From positions 43,221,100 to 43,285,099 of the forward strand of contig CM066984.1 of NCBI GenBank assembly GCA_033977485.1: DNA of 64,000 nucleotides, written 5' to 3'. Under the pieces are notes generated by a model, which saw only the letters and a program-made list of their open reading frames with translations, had not been told where the DNA came from and made no database searches. The position numbers and the translations under genes were made by a program. Position 1 is the first letter of the stretch. Each line of letters begins with the position of its first letter. This DNA is from Hydrangea macrophylla. Its lineage: Eukaryota; Streptophyta; Magnoliopsida; Cornales; Hydrangeaceae. Positions 42,379 to 54,110 of the stretch are shown piece by piece.

Positions 42379-44641
42379 CCCCCCATTGCTCTTCATTTTA
42401 GGGGGCCAAGTGCAAAAGCTTGAAAAGTTGTAGAGAAGAAGAGAGATAGAGATAGGTTTAGAAGAGAGAAAATAAGCTTCCTCCTACTATTTTGATATAG
42501 AAAGTGAGTTCTAATCTTGTGTTCTTCCATTACCTCTCTTATACTTCACACCCCAAACACCCCCAATCACCATTCTTGAGCATTCTTGAGTTAGGAAGCT
42601 ACTTCCATGTCTAAATGTCAAAATCTATGAGTGAAACACCAAGCTACAAGTCCAAAATCACATTGATTATCATCCATTGATTGTTATTTACTTGCTTGTT
42701 CATATTATGTTCATCTCTTCTTACCTCATTTCTTTTTATTTTTCTTTATTTACTTACTTGTTCTTCATCATCTAAATGATGACATGAAGTTTGAGGTGAG
42801 TGAATCCTTATGGATAGTAGCTCTTGACCTCAAAAAACATGTTTGACAGATGATGATCATAACTTCAATACCTCCAAGGTATTCTTGAAGTGTATTGAAG
42901 TTATGTTCTAATAAAAATAAATCTTTCCAACAATCTTGGAGGTTCTTGATGATGAGTTTGATGTTGAAATTTCAAGTGGCTATAATCTTCATTGAGTATT
43001 GAAAATATGCTTTCAAAACATCTACTTCAAAACCCCTCTTAAAACCCCTCATTTTAATCTCAAGAAAAAAAATTCTAGTTTTTCCCAAAACTTTTAAAAC
43101 AGTGAGTCAAAACAGTGAATAATCTGAGTTCAAGGATTTTCCTAGAACTCAATACTCAACATATGGATGCAAGGCCACTTGGAAAGTCTTCCTAACCCAT
43201 TGGAGGACACCCATGATTTTTGGTTTGACTTGGAAGTACTTGGAAATGGTCCATTTGGATCCAAACATTCCTTCCAAACATTCTGTTTTTGCTGCCACAG
43301 CAGCTAGGTCCACTTCCATTTTCAGAAAGCTTTTCCAAAAGGGGTGGTCCTAACTTATTTTTCCCTTAACCTTAAATGTCTTAGGAAGCTTTCTGTATAA
43401 ACTGGGCCTCTAGATCATTCGTTTTCATTTTCTAAGATTTTCTAACATTTCAGTCGACAGTACGGACTCTGTTTCTGAGTGACCTTTGTTGTTTATGTGA
43501 TTTATCTCAATCTGTAGTAGTTATTAAATATTGGCTTTTTGGGTTGTGTTCTAGACACAATAAGGAACATCTCCATAAAAAATCATGCATTGAAAACATT
43601 CCTAACCCCTATTTTCAATTTTCCAAAGATCTAGTTACTGTTCTGTCCACTATTCACAGCAAGCACATTTTAACTTTCATTCTTTGATTTGATGCTTATA
43701 TGCCTTCCAAATTAGTTCATATCTTAGGAAGTAGTTCATACTACATTTGTACATATCCCATGTTGATTTCATCCATCCATTCATACACATTTTAGACTTC
43801 TAAGTCATTCTAGGAATTCATGAACACAAAGCACACTACAACCTTGGCACATTTTAGATACATACATTGCATCCATGCAAAGATTTGGGGTTTTTGTAAC
43901 TCCTAATCTAAGAAGATTATAAGGAATAATTATGGTCACACGTTCATGCTTCCCCTCGACCTAATCATCCTTTCTCATCCGTCCCGGGGATTGAGAGATC
44001 TTCTTTTTCTCAAAGAATAACATGCATCATACTAGCTTGCTAAGCATATTTTGATTTCTTTGTTTATTTGTTTCAATAACAATTCATGTCCCCCTTTAGA
44101 TTAGGAAGTCTTGATTATTTGATACATGATTAGACGATTTTTCCTAGGTTTATTTGTGTGATCTTTCACTTTCCATTGTGTGATATTTGGCTTAGATCTT
44201 ATGAATGATATCTTATCTTTAGATCTTCCATTTTAAATTTTCTTATGTGATGTAATATACTATCATAGTATTATTTGTCGAACCAAACATAGTATAAGAT
44301 GATTATTTGGATGCTAATTGAGGCCCGTCGAAAGATGGGGCGAGTTGAGGGTGTTTTAGTCGTGACAAAGGCTCCTTCCTCTCTCGTACCTAAACCCCGA
44401 GCCAAGTTCTTTGGTTATGAAGGGCCGGTGCCCTTTATCCGTTTGGGTGAGTCAAATTGGGTTTCTTGGTTCCCTAAAGACCAAGTGGCGACTCTGTATC
44501 TGTTTTCAAAAGACCTTCTTTTCTTCAAAACAAACCTCTTGTTTTCTTTCAAATCGATTTCAAAACAAAGGAAAATCAATTCCAAAACCCCGGAAATAGG
44601 AAAAACCGGGAGTGGACGACGGATTCCGCGTGTCCACAATC

Positions 44642-44659
44642 TGGCGACTCTGCTGGGGA
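44642..44659 (+). promoter_or_regulatory. Primer binding site (Arg-tRNA type), element H
   Basis: TGGCGACTCTGCTGGGGA begins three bases after the LTR end. This is the PBS form typical of Tat/Ogre-like elements, described as complementary to an arginine tRNA. Confidence 0.8.
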
Positions 44660-45884
44660 TTTTTATTTTAAAACAAAATAATACAGAGGTTTGACTCATA
44701 AGAAGCATCCTTAAAATCATCTTTTTACTGTGTTTGGTTCACCGCATTGCACTTCTGCATTTCCCCTTCGACTGTGTCTGAAACGCGGCGCTGACATTGT
44801 TCAGGTCTTGCTGTGCCAGGGCACAAGTCACCGTGTATACTGTACCTTCCAAGGTATATCAAAAAGAGTAAAAACTCCGTACTGTCTCCCTGACGGTATA
44901 TTGGAACTCTCGTCAACGGACCCTCTTTGACTAAACCCAACCTTTGCATATAGATTCCTGTAGAACCTTTCATAGGACTGTTCATTTTTCTTTTTCAGAT
45001 AGGATAATATGATATAACTGTTGTATGCCCTGATGGGATTACCTGCGCGGTGTAGACGCTTATGTGGCATAGAATAGAACCTCTTTCTTATGATTCCTAA
45101 GGCAATCACTCATATGTGATCACATTGAGTTAACCTGCCTAGGCACCATGACAAGGATGTCTGCTCCATGTTCACAAAGATATACACCGCAAACCTTGTT
45201 TGTTGGTCCTAAGACATAGGAGTATGAAAACCTGCTAGACAGTATGATCACTATCACCATACTAACCCGTTTCTCCCAGAAACTCTGTCCAGATATCCCA
45301 GATATAACCATATTAACCAGTTTCTCCCAGAAACTCTGTCCAGATATCCCAGATATAACCATATTAACCAGTTTCTCTTAGAAACTCTGCTCAAATTTCC
45401 CAGAGATACCAGAAATTGTGCCCGGATATCCCAGTTTCTCCCAGAAACTCTGTCCAAATCAACCAAGAATGCCCAGTCCTTCTTAGAAGCCTCCATAAAC
45501 CCTGGAAATCCCTGTTATCCCTTTGGTGATCGTACTGGAAAGTAAGGTTGGCACACTCTATATGGCTAGGACCTTATTTGTTTAGCTGCTATCTGTTAGA
45601 AATAGGAGCATCATACAGATTAGGGCTTACATCCGCATGCTTGTCTCATTTTCATACACCATTCCTGTTGGTCTGCACGCACTGTTTCAGTCAGGCTGTA
45701 CATGAGTTAGTCCACGTCTGTTAACATCACTATAGTTGTCATTTCAATCATCACTGTTAAAAGTCTGACACAGTCTTTTCACACCTATATGTCAGTACAA
45801 GTTTTGAACACCCAGGATCTGCATTTGTGAGTCAGAGGATTAGGGAGTCACCTTGTCAGAATCAGTCAGCCGAAAGTCAGCTTT
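44660..45884 (+). other. Element H untranslated leader with tandem repeat
   Basis: No gene is recognisable. At about 45265-45440 a ~63-bp unit containing 'AGAAACTCTGTCCAGATATC' is present in two nearly perfect and about two partial copies. Open frames there on the minus strand are products of the repeat. Confidence 0.65.
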
Positions 45885-47114
45885 ATGGGTCCAGAAGGTT
45901 TGGAAGCAAGAATGACAAAAATGATCAACCAACAGTCTGACCGGTTGGCCCAAGTTTTATCCTTCATGGAGGAATTAATGCAGCAGCGGTCGCAACCTCC
46001 ACCTGGGTTTGAACCACCCCTACATGAGAACGGCGGAGAAGAAGTATGGTTTCAAGGGGTCCCGCTGCCTGCGTATGAGAAGAAATTCCAAGAAAAAATG
46101 GATAGGGTTGACAAGCTAGAAAGCATACTGAGGAAAAGCAAAGGGATCGATGACTACATGCTAGATCTGGAAGGCCTTTTTGAGCCTGTTAGGCTGAAAC
46201 TGCCGGAAAACTTCAAGATGCCTGAAATTGATCATTTTGATGGAACTGGGAATCCGAAGAGCCATGTAAAGTTCTGCATGAGTGTTTTCCAATCAATGGG
46301 CTGCAGCCATGAGCACATTGCGATGCTATTTCCACAAACTCTTGCAAAGTCTGCACTATCATGGTTCCTAACCTTGGAAGCCTCCAAAACCCGAGCATGG
46401 GAAGACATTGTTCGAGTCTTCGTCGATCACTACTCCTACAATCAAGAGCTAGATGTCACTATCAGGGATTTGGAAACGACCCGGCAGAACAACAATGAAT
46501 CCTTCGCTGCATTTTTGAGCAAATGGAGGAGCAAAGTGGCCCAAATGACCCACCAACCGATCGAAAAGGAACAAGTCTGGATGTTGATCAAGAATCTACT
46601 ACCGCTGTACCATGAGAAACTCTTCTACCAGTCCATCTCGACATTTGAAGAACTGTTTGAGATTGGGACTAGAATTGAGGATGCAATCAGGGAAGGAAAA
46701 ATCAAGAATGAAGAATCACAAAGCCAATCCAAGAGGCCCGACTACTCCCGAAACCCTTCGAATGTCAACGCCCTTAGTAACCAACCCATGGCCTATTCTC
46801 CCCAATCATACCAGCTCACAAACCAAACCAGCTCGCCTAGCCGCCCTTACAAAAATAGGGTACCCCATGAATTTTCCAAGCTGGATATCTCTCCCTCCGT
46901 AGCCTTAGGCCGCCTGCTAAAAAAGGGACACCTCCAACTCCTTCAGCCTCGTGCCGATCCCCCACCACCTAACTGTGACCTGTCCAAACGATGTGCCTAC
47001 CACCAAGGCCCAGGCCATGACACCGACCGGTGCATACATCTCCGCCATGATATCCAAGACCTTATTGACCGAAGAGTCATTGAGCCACCACCCATTCAAC
47101 CCCATGTCACCTAA
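45885..47114 (+). CDS. gag: Element H Gag protein (409 residues)
   Basis: Structural capsid protein of a Tat/Ogre-like retrotransposon. The N-terminal ~45 residues look coiled-coil-like (Met-Thr-Lys-Met-Ile-Asn-Gln-Gln...). Residues ~108-270 form the retrotransposon gag domain (Phe-Asp-Gly-Thr-Gly-Asn-Pro, Ala-Leu-Ser-Trp-Phe, Phe-Ala-Ala-Phe-Leu-Ser-Lys-Trp-Arg). The C-terminus has Cys-Ala-Tyr-His-Gln-Gly-Pro-Gly-His with a later Cys and His, followed by Leu-Arg-His-Asp-Ile-Gln-Asp-Leu-Ile, as in Ogre-type gags. The frame is intact while all pol domains are absent, and the stop is followed directly by non-coding repeats. This suggests selection or recent origin for a gag-only element. The start is the first ATG of the open frame after a long untranslated leader. 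Confidence 0.88.
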   Translation: MGPEGLEARMTKMINQQSDRLAQVLSFMEELMQQRSQPPPGFEPPLHENGGEEVWFQGVPLPAYEKKFQEKMDRVDKLESILRKSKGIDDYMLDLEGLFEPVRLKLPENFKMPEIDHFDGTGNPKSHVKFCMSVFQSMGCSHEHIAMLFPQTLAKSALSWFLTLEASKTRAWEDIVRVFVDHYSYNQELDVTIRDLETTRQNNNESFAAFLSKWRSKVAQMTHQPIEKEQVWMLIKNLLPLYHEKLFYQSISTFEELFEIGTRIEDAIREGKIKNEESQSQSKRPDYSRNPSNVNALSNQPMAYSPQSYQLTNQTSSPSRPYKNRVPHEFSKLDISPSVALGRLLKKGHLQLLQPRADPPPPNCDLSKRCAYHQGPGHDTDRCIHLRHDIQDLIDRRVIEPPPIQPHVT

Positions 47115-47787
47115 GCCCCTGGCCGGTCCTTTCAAATGATCTCCTTCGCTAAGGATTGTTGAAGCTACGCAGTGAGTTGATAGTGTTTGGAACTTCTGCT
47201 AAAATAATAATAATAATAAATGGGTCACAAAGACACTCCATTTGAGACCAAGTCGAGTCTGTTCTATATTTTGTGTCTATTTCAAGTTTGATCTTGTGGT
47301 CGAGTCTGTCTATCATCAAGTTATTGTGAGTCTGTATCGAGTAATGTAATCCTTCTCTTCTGATGGAATGAAGTCTCATTTTGCCTAATCTGATGTGTAT
47401 ATTCATAAGTGCATGAATCGCTGAACTGAAAATGTCACTCTTCAAATTACCATGGACATTACTTTGCTAATAAATTTTTGCAACAAACACAAAAAAAAGA
47501 GAGAATCCCTACCAGGCCAAAGTCGATTTCGCGCTGACCCCAAAGAAGAGCTATGAATTGAATAGTCTTACTTTAAGAATTTAAAGATGCTTTTGCTCAA
47601 ATCTCGAAAAGACATACTTGAGACTGATTTGGGGCTTGCCCAACACCCTTTCCACCATTTCTACCATTTCAAAGCCTTGGGCCCAACCCAATTGATAGCC
47701 ATGCAAACCTGTGCGGAGTTGGTCCTTGATGGTAGCCAAACATTTCAGTGAATTTCATCTCCACTTTCAAAAAAATAACAACAGAAA

Positions 47788-47820
<33 letters not shown>

Positions 47821-48620
47821 GCTCGCTAGGTTGAAAACCCGAAAGGGCACCTAGGCAAAAGTTAGAGCTGAAAATGTATTGATTTCCAAGATCCGACCCT
47901 AGCCAGTCAAAATGATTTTACAAATGAGAGAATAGTACGCTTCAAGGTACATCATAAAAACGTGCCTACATCACATTTCATAGGCTCGGAACGACCACAC
48001 ATAAATCCCGAGAGCTGACGTGCACATTCCAGAATTTCGAAATTGTGATCAAAAGATCTCACAAAAATCAACCACATGAAAAGTAAAATTGACTGGCTAG
48101 GCGAAAGTGAAAAGGATCAATCCTCAAAAAAAAAAAAAAAAAGAACGGGAGAATGAAACTGAATCTTCTTATTCAAGGCTACCACAAGTGACCTAAGTTT
48201 GAACTCCTTTGACGATTGGTTTGAAAAACCCTCAACCGATTTCTTTCAAGACCTTGCCTTGAACTACGCTCGACCTGATTCCCACTCGGGGATACGTAGG
48301 CAACCACAACGGTTCGGTCACCCCACCTACCTAAAAATCAACCCACTTCTTTCCGACCATGGCCCGAACTACGTTGGACCTGATCCCCTCTCGAGGGTAC
48401 GTAGGCAGACTTCCAAAAAAAAAAAGAAGGATGGCTCGATAGGTCGAAAATCCGAAAGGACGCCTAGGCAAAAGTTAGAGCTAAATCCAAGGTGAGCAAT
48501 AACAAAAGAGAGAAAAGAGCTCGCTAGGTCACCTCACTGGTGCCTAGGCAAAAAGTTATGAGCATTTGAGAGATTAAAGTCACGGTCCTTGTCTCAAGCC
48601 AGAAAATCACCTTCCACACT

Positions 48621-48818
48621 AGGGGCAAACTTCGGCTACTCGCCTCATTTGCCTGAATTCTACTATCTACCCTTCATACAAGGGGCAAACTTCGGTCACC
48701 TACCTCGTTTGCCCAAAACCTCCAATAAACCATTGTCCAAACTAGGGGCAAACTTCGGTCACCCACCTCGTTTGCGCCTATGAATTCCACTTCGTATACC
48801 TCAAACTAGGGGCAAACT
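48621..48818 (+). repeat. Four tandem PPT-like units in element H
   Basis: AGGGGCAAAC occurs at 48621, 48681, 48744 and 48808, in units of about 60-64 bp that also share 'TTCGG(C/T)(T/C)AC' and 'CTCRTTTGCC'. The decamer is identical to the core of the real PPT at 50770-50782. Confidence 0.85.
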
Positions 48819-49589
48819 CCATTTGCCTAACACGATCCCTTCACACCAAGGGCGAGTTTTCATATCACCAAGTTGTTTTGAAATTTTTTGAAATGGAGCA
48901 TCTTTTATTCTAAAAGTTAAGGCACTAATTCAAAGCACTTTTGGGGAGAAGTAGAGAATCGATTAGATCAATAGGGAGGAATTTTCAAAAACCAGATTTA
49001 TTAGCAAAGTGCTGACATATCAAGATGAGGAGTGAACATAAAAGATGAGCGATACATCATTCATGATAAAGGCACTTTAGATCGTGGCAATTTGAGAATT
49101 TCATGTCCAAGTCAATCCTTCTTTATTTGAGTCAGTAGTAATCTGATCACAAGTGTGTCAGAGACCAAGGTTTCATACAAACTAGCCCAACTTTCCTTGT
49201 CGTTCCTGTTAAGTCCATTTGTCCTGATGGTCTCAAATGTGTGGGTTAAAGGTGATTCCCAATTATAAAAACTTCGGATATAAGCAGGAGTACCAAACAT
49301 TATTACTACACCAGTCAAGGTCGCAACATGAGAAGTGTCCCAGGTACGAGTGGCATAAACTCGTAAGTGGTTGCAAACTACAAACCGATAGTTGTTTCTC
49401 AAGGCGGCTGATCGGAGGAAATATCGCCAACACCAAGAAACCATTGCTGATAAGAGACGTGTTGTTGAGGTGTTTTAGGGCCCAAAGTCTAGATGTGTTG
49501 ATGAGGAGTGTTGATAAGATGTGTTTTAGGGCCCAAAGTCCAGATGTTTTGATAAGGTGTGTTATTGAGGTGTTTTAGGGTTCAAAGTC

Positions 49590-50080
49590 CAAGTGTGTTG
49601 TTGAGGAAAATCAGATGTGTCGAGGAACATCCGGAGAGTTGAGAAGCATCGTCGAAGAGTTGAGGAACATCAGATGTGTCGAGGAACATCCGGAGAGTTG
49701 AGAAGCGTCGTTGAAGAGTTGGGGAACATCAGATGTGTCAAGGAACATCCGGAGAGTTGAAAAGCATCATTGAAGAGTTGGGGAACATCAGATGTGTCGA
49801 GGAACATCAGGAGAGTTGAGAAGCATCATTGAGGAACATCAGATGTGTTGAGGAACATCAGATTTGTTGAGAAGCATCATTGAAGAGTTGAGGAACATCG
49901 GATGTGTTGAGGAGCATTAGAAGAGTTGAAAAGCATCATTGAAAAGTCGAGAAGCATCACTAAGATATGAAGAACACCGTTGACAATCAAGAAGCCTTGA
50001 GAAGCACCGTCAAAGATTCGAGCGCCATTGAGAATTGAGAATTGAGGATTGAGAAGCACCGTTGAGACTTTGAGAGTCAC
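49590..50080 (+). repeat. ~58-bp tandem array in element H
   Basis: Several copies of a unit with 'GAGGAACATC(A/C)G' and 'GAGAGTTGAGAAGC' follow each other at about 58-bp steps, decaying rightward into 'GAGAAGCACCGTTGA' variants. A related lead-in (about 49455-49600) repeats 'GTGTTTTAGGGCCCAAAGTC' three times. Confidence 0.8.
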
Positions 50081-50782
50081 CGAGTCCATAGTGTCACGAT
50101 TAAGGGGACCACGAGTCAAGATTAGAGAATCACTTCACCCAACATGACACATAGCCCATCGGTCGCGGCACACACAAACCACAAAGCCCACTAGGAGTGG
50201 CAAACACACCATAAGCATTCTTTTGAACACCACAATATCACTTCAAGCACCACGCTCTTCCTTGGGTAAGACCTCCAGGTCAAGATCCCTCACAAGTCTA
50301 TTAGTCGTAGCGAAGTGTAGATCACCAAGCCCACTGAGAGTAGCAAATACACAGAACACATGTACTAGGACCACAAGCGCTTTAGAACACAATACAGGCA
50401 CGACACAAGTCCACTCGGAGTGGTACACCCCACAGCACTAGTTCATACTAGGATTAAAACACTAGGTATGATAGGACTCGTGACACAATTCATATCACAT
50501 CCATGCATTGCATATCATCCTCATAGCATAGCATCTGCCTGTCTCGTTGTGCATGTGTGATTTGTTCCTTTGTGCCCCGAACTACGTCCTGGTCTGATTC
50601 CCCTTGGGATACGTAGGCAGCTCACGCAGAGCACAACCAGCATTAGCCTCAGTATCATTGCATCATTTGCAATGCTTTTTTTATCCTAAATCTATAGCCT
50701 CCAAAAGACCTGTCTCTTCAAAGCTTTGGCACTCGCTTGCGACATGCGTTGCCTCGCAAGTTCATGCCAAAGAGGGGCAAAC

Positions 50783-53700
50783 TGTAGACACCCCATTTTT
50801 TTGGCTATCAGATTTAGGAGACCCATAGCTTGGTGGTTCACAATGATCGAAAAAGACTCAAAAAGGACTCCTGGAAGTTAGCTCTATTTCTCAAAATGCT
50901 CAGAATAACCAAAATGCCCCTGAAAGCCCAAAAACTCCCAGATTTAGACCAAAAGTTCTGGAAACATGCTACGTCGTAAGCAAAGTGATAAAATGAGTTT
51001 TTAAGTAAATCGGATGAAATCGTCAGCTCCCAGAGACCCCTGGAAGTCCCGGAAGTTACTGGAAAGTCCCTGTTGACCGGTTTGACCAAGGTTTGACCAA
51101 GGTTTGACCAAGTTTGACCAAAATCGTCCAAATTCACCGGAATCATTCTGGGTCATGTGGGAAATATTAAAATGAGTTTTAAAAGAAAATCGAGCGAAAA
51201 CGTCAGCTCTTGGGAGCTCCCAGAGGTTCCCAGAACTACCCGGGAATCCCAGGTTTGACCAGCTTGACCAGAATTTGACTTTAGAACCGGGACACCATAA
51301 CAATTTTCAAATATTTTTCATAAATACTAGAGTTCAATAGCTTTCCAACGGTATATCGCACATAATTTTCGGATTTAAAACAAGTTTATTATGAATTTTC
51401 GAAGGCGAAAAAGGCGGTCAAATCGGCTTTTATCGCAAATACCGTAAAACTTTTCAAAGTGACCTATTCCTGACTTATTTGTTATGTAAATTAGACTCCA
51501 TTACCTTTCCAACGATATATCACAACCTCAATTTGGAGTTCGTATGCATTTTCTGTGAATTACGGACAAAATAGGGCCTTTTCGCGAATATCGGAACCTC
51601 TGGGGGCCTAAACGTAAATTTCTGGGCGTCTGAGGAGCAGTGCGGCCGCGGCACTGGCCCACTGCCACTACGGCACAGGCCCAGTGCCGCCGCGGCACTC
51701 AACCCTCGCAGAGTCCATTTTCGTAATTTTTTTGGGGGTCCAATTTAATTAATTGAAAACCAAAACGACGTAGTTTTATGTTCACAGATGTTTGGGACCA
51801 ATGGGAACACTTTTAAAATCCCAAAACCACCCCAAATTGGCCTATATAAACCCCCCATTGCTCTTCATTTTAGGGGGCCAAGTGCAAAAGCTTGAAAAGT
51901 TGTAGAGAAGAAGAGAGATAGAGATAGGTTTAGAAGAGAGAAAAGGAGCTTCCTCCTATTATTTTGCTATAGAAAGTGAGTTCTAATCTTCTGTTCTTCC
52001 ATTACCTCTCTTATACTTCACACCCCAAACACCCCCAATCACCATTCTTGAGCATTCTTGAGTTAGGAAGCTACTTCCATGTCTAAATATCAAAATCTAT
52101 GAGTGAAACACCAAGCTACAAGTCCAAAATCACATTGATTATCATCCATTGATTGTTATTTACTTGCTTGTTCATATTATGTTCATGTCTTCTTACCTCA
52201 GTTCTTTTTATTTTTCTTTATTTACTTACTTGTTCTTCATCATCTAAATGATGACATGAAGTTTGAGGTGAGTGAATCCTTATGGATAGTAGCTCTTGAC
52301 CTCAAAAAACATGTTTGATAGATGATGATCATAACTTCAATACCTCCAAGGTATTCTTGAAGTGTATTGAAGTTATGTTCTAATAAAAATAAATCTTTCC
52401 AACAATCTTGGAGGTTCTTGATGATGAGTTTGATGTTGAAATTTCAAGTGGCTATAATCTTCATTGAGTATTGAAAATATGCTTTCAAAACATCTACTTC
52501 AAAACCCCTCTTAAAACCCCTCATTTTAATCTCAAGAAAGAAAACTCTAGTTTTTCCCAAAACTTTCAAAATAATGAGTCAAAACAGTGAATAATCTGAG
52601 TTCAAGGATTTTCCTAGAACTCAATACTCAACATATGGATGCAAGGCCACTTGAAAAGTCTTCCTAACCCATTGGAGGACACCCATGATTTTTGATTTGA
52701 CTTGGAAGTACTTGGAAATGGTCCATTTGGATCCAAACATTCCTTCCAGACATTCTGTTTTTGCTGTCACAGCAGCTAGGTCCACTTCCATTTTCAGAAA
52801 GCTTTTCCAAAAGGGGTGGTCCTAACTTATTTTTCCCTTAACCTTAAATGTCTTAGGAAACTTTCTGTATAAACTGGGCCTCTAGATCATTCGTTTTCAT
52901 TTTCTAAGATTTTCTAACATTTCAGTCGACAGTACGGACTCTGTTTCTGAGTGACCTTTGTTGTTTATGTGATTTATCTCAATCTGTAGTAGTTATTAAA
53001 TATTGGCTTTTTGGGTTGTGTTCTAGACACAATAAGGAACATCTCCATAAAAAATCATGCATTGAAAACATTCCTAACCCCTATTTTCAATTTTCCAAAG
53101 ATCTAGTTACTGTTCTGTCCACTATTCACAGCAAGCACATTTTAACTTTCATTCTTTGATTTGATGCTTATATGCCTTCCAAATTAGTTCATATCTTAGG
53201 AAGTAGTTCATACTACATTTGTACATATCCCATGTTGATTTCATCCATCCATTCATACACATTTTAGACTTCTAAGTCATTCTAGGAATTCATGAACACA
53301 AAGCACACTACAACCTTGGCACATTTTAGATACATACATTGCATCCATGCAAAGATTTGGGGTTTTTGTAACTCCTAATCTAAGAAGATTATAAGGAATA
53401 ATTATGGTCACACGTTCATGCTTCCCCTCAACCTAATCATCATTTCTTATCCATCCCGGGGATTGAGAGATCTTCTTTTTCTCAAAGAATAACATGCATC
53501 ATACTAGCTTGCTAAGCATATTTTGATTTCTTTGTTTATTTGTTTCAATAACAATTCATGTCCCCCTTTAGATTAGGAAGTCTTGATTATTTGATACATG
53601 ATTAGACAATTTTTCCTAGGTTTATTTGTGTGATCTTTCACTTTCCATTGTGTGATATTTGGCTTAGATCTTATGAATGATATCTTATCTTTAGATCTTC

Positions 53701-54110
53701 CATTTCAAATTTTCTTATGTGATGTAATATACTATCATAGTATTATTTGTCGAACCAAACATAGTATAAGATGATTATTTGGATGCTAATTGAGGCCCGT
53801 CGAAAGACGGGGCGAGTTGAGGGTGTTTTAGTCGTGACAAAGGCTCCTTCCTCTCTCGTACCAAAACCCCGAGCCAAGTTCTTTGGTTATGAAGGGCCGA
53901 TGCCCTTTATCCGTTTGGGTGAGTCAGATTGGGTTTCTTGGTTCCCTAAAGACCAAGTGGTGACTCTGTATCTGTTTTCAAAAGACCTTCTTTTCTTCAA
54001 AACAAACCTCTTGTTTTCTTTCAAATCGATTTCAAAACAAAGGAAAATCAATTCTGAAACCCCGGAAACAGGAAAAACTGGGAGTGGACAACGGATTCCG
54101 CGTGTCCACA
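50783..54110 (+). repeat. Element H 3' LTR
   Basis: The 3328-bp LTR is collinear with 41321-44638. Differences are denser in the first ~400 bp than in the rest. A frame open through its last ~340 bp runs on into the RT of Tekay C (53771-54400), an accident of the insertion boundary. Confidence 0.93.

Larger units (their letters stand above)
41321..44638 (+). repeat. Element H 5' LTR
   Basis: The 3318-bp LTR begins TGTAGACACCCC and ends GTGTCCACA, so the ends are inverted TGT(A/G)GACAC / GTGTCCACA. It contains a TTGAC-box cluster (41612-41808), a GCCGCGGC cluster (42173-42224) and a TATA box (42371-42378). An open frame at 44299-44694 is not a recognisable gene. The rest is A/T-rich non-coding sequence. 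Confidence 0.93.
47115..50782 (+). other. Element H 3' non-coding region with several repeat families and PPT
   Basis: This region holds no gene. It contains: an AAT microsatellite (about 47204) and poly-A runs (about 47785 and 48126); three copies of a block around 'GCTCGCTAGGT...CCTAGGCAAAA' (about 47820, 48432, 48518); three copies of 'GAACTACG...GGATACGTAGGCA' (about 48260, 48368, 50578); four AGGGGCAAAC repeats (48621-48818); a ~58-bp array (about 49590-49900) built on 'GAGGAACATCAGATGTGT'; and the PPT AAGAGGGGCAAAC (50770-50782) directly before the 3' LTR. Confidence 0.8.
41321..54110 (+). mobile_element. Element H: gag-only Tat/Ogre-like LTR element (large TR-GAG type)
   Basis: This 12.8-kb element has LTRs at 41321-44638 and 50783-54110, a perfect GAGCG target duplication (41316-41320, 54111-54115) and an Arg-tRNA-type PBS. 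It has one gag ORF (45885-47114) and about 3.7 kb of non-coding repeats before the PPT. No protease, RT, RNase H or integrase sequence is seen, so it would need another element's enzymes. Gag similarity, PBS and PPT point to the Tat/Ogre branch of Ty3/gypsy. It is inserted in the RT of Tekay C. Confidence 0.92.

Noticed and set aside
44299..44694. 131-codon frame at the end of LTR H
   Set aside because: Present in both LTRs (the right copy runs into Tekay C). It has no similarity I recognise and crosses the expected end of the LTR, so it is not treated as a gene.
45120..45496. Repetitive minus-strand frames in the leader of H
   Set aside because: Products of the ~63-bp tandem repeat, with no domain or conservation evidence.
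49590..50080. Centromeric satellite
   Set aside because: Only a few ~58-bp copies, limited to the 3' region of element H; no long homogeneous array.
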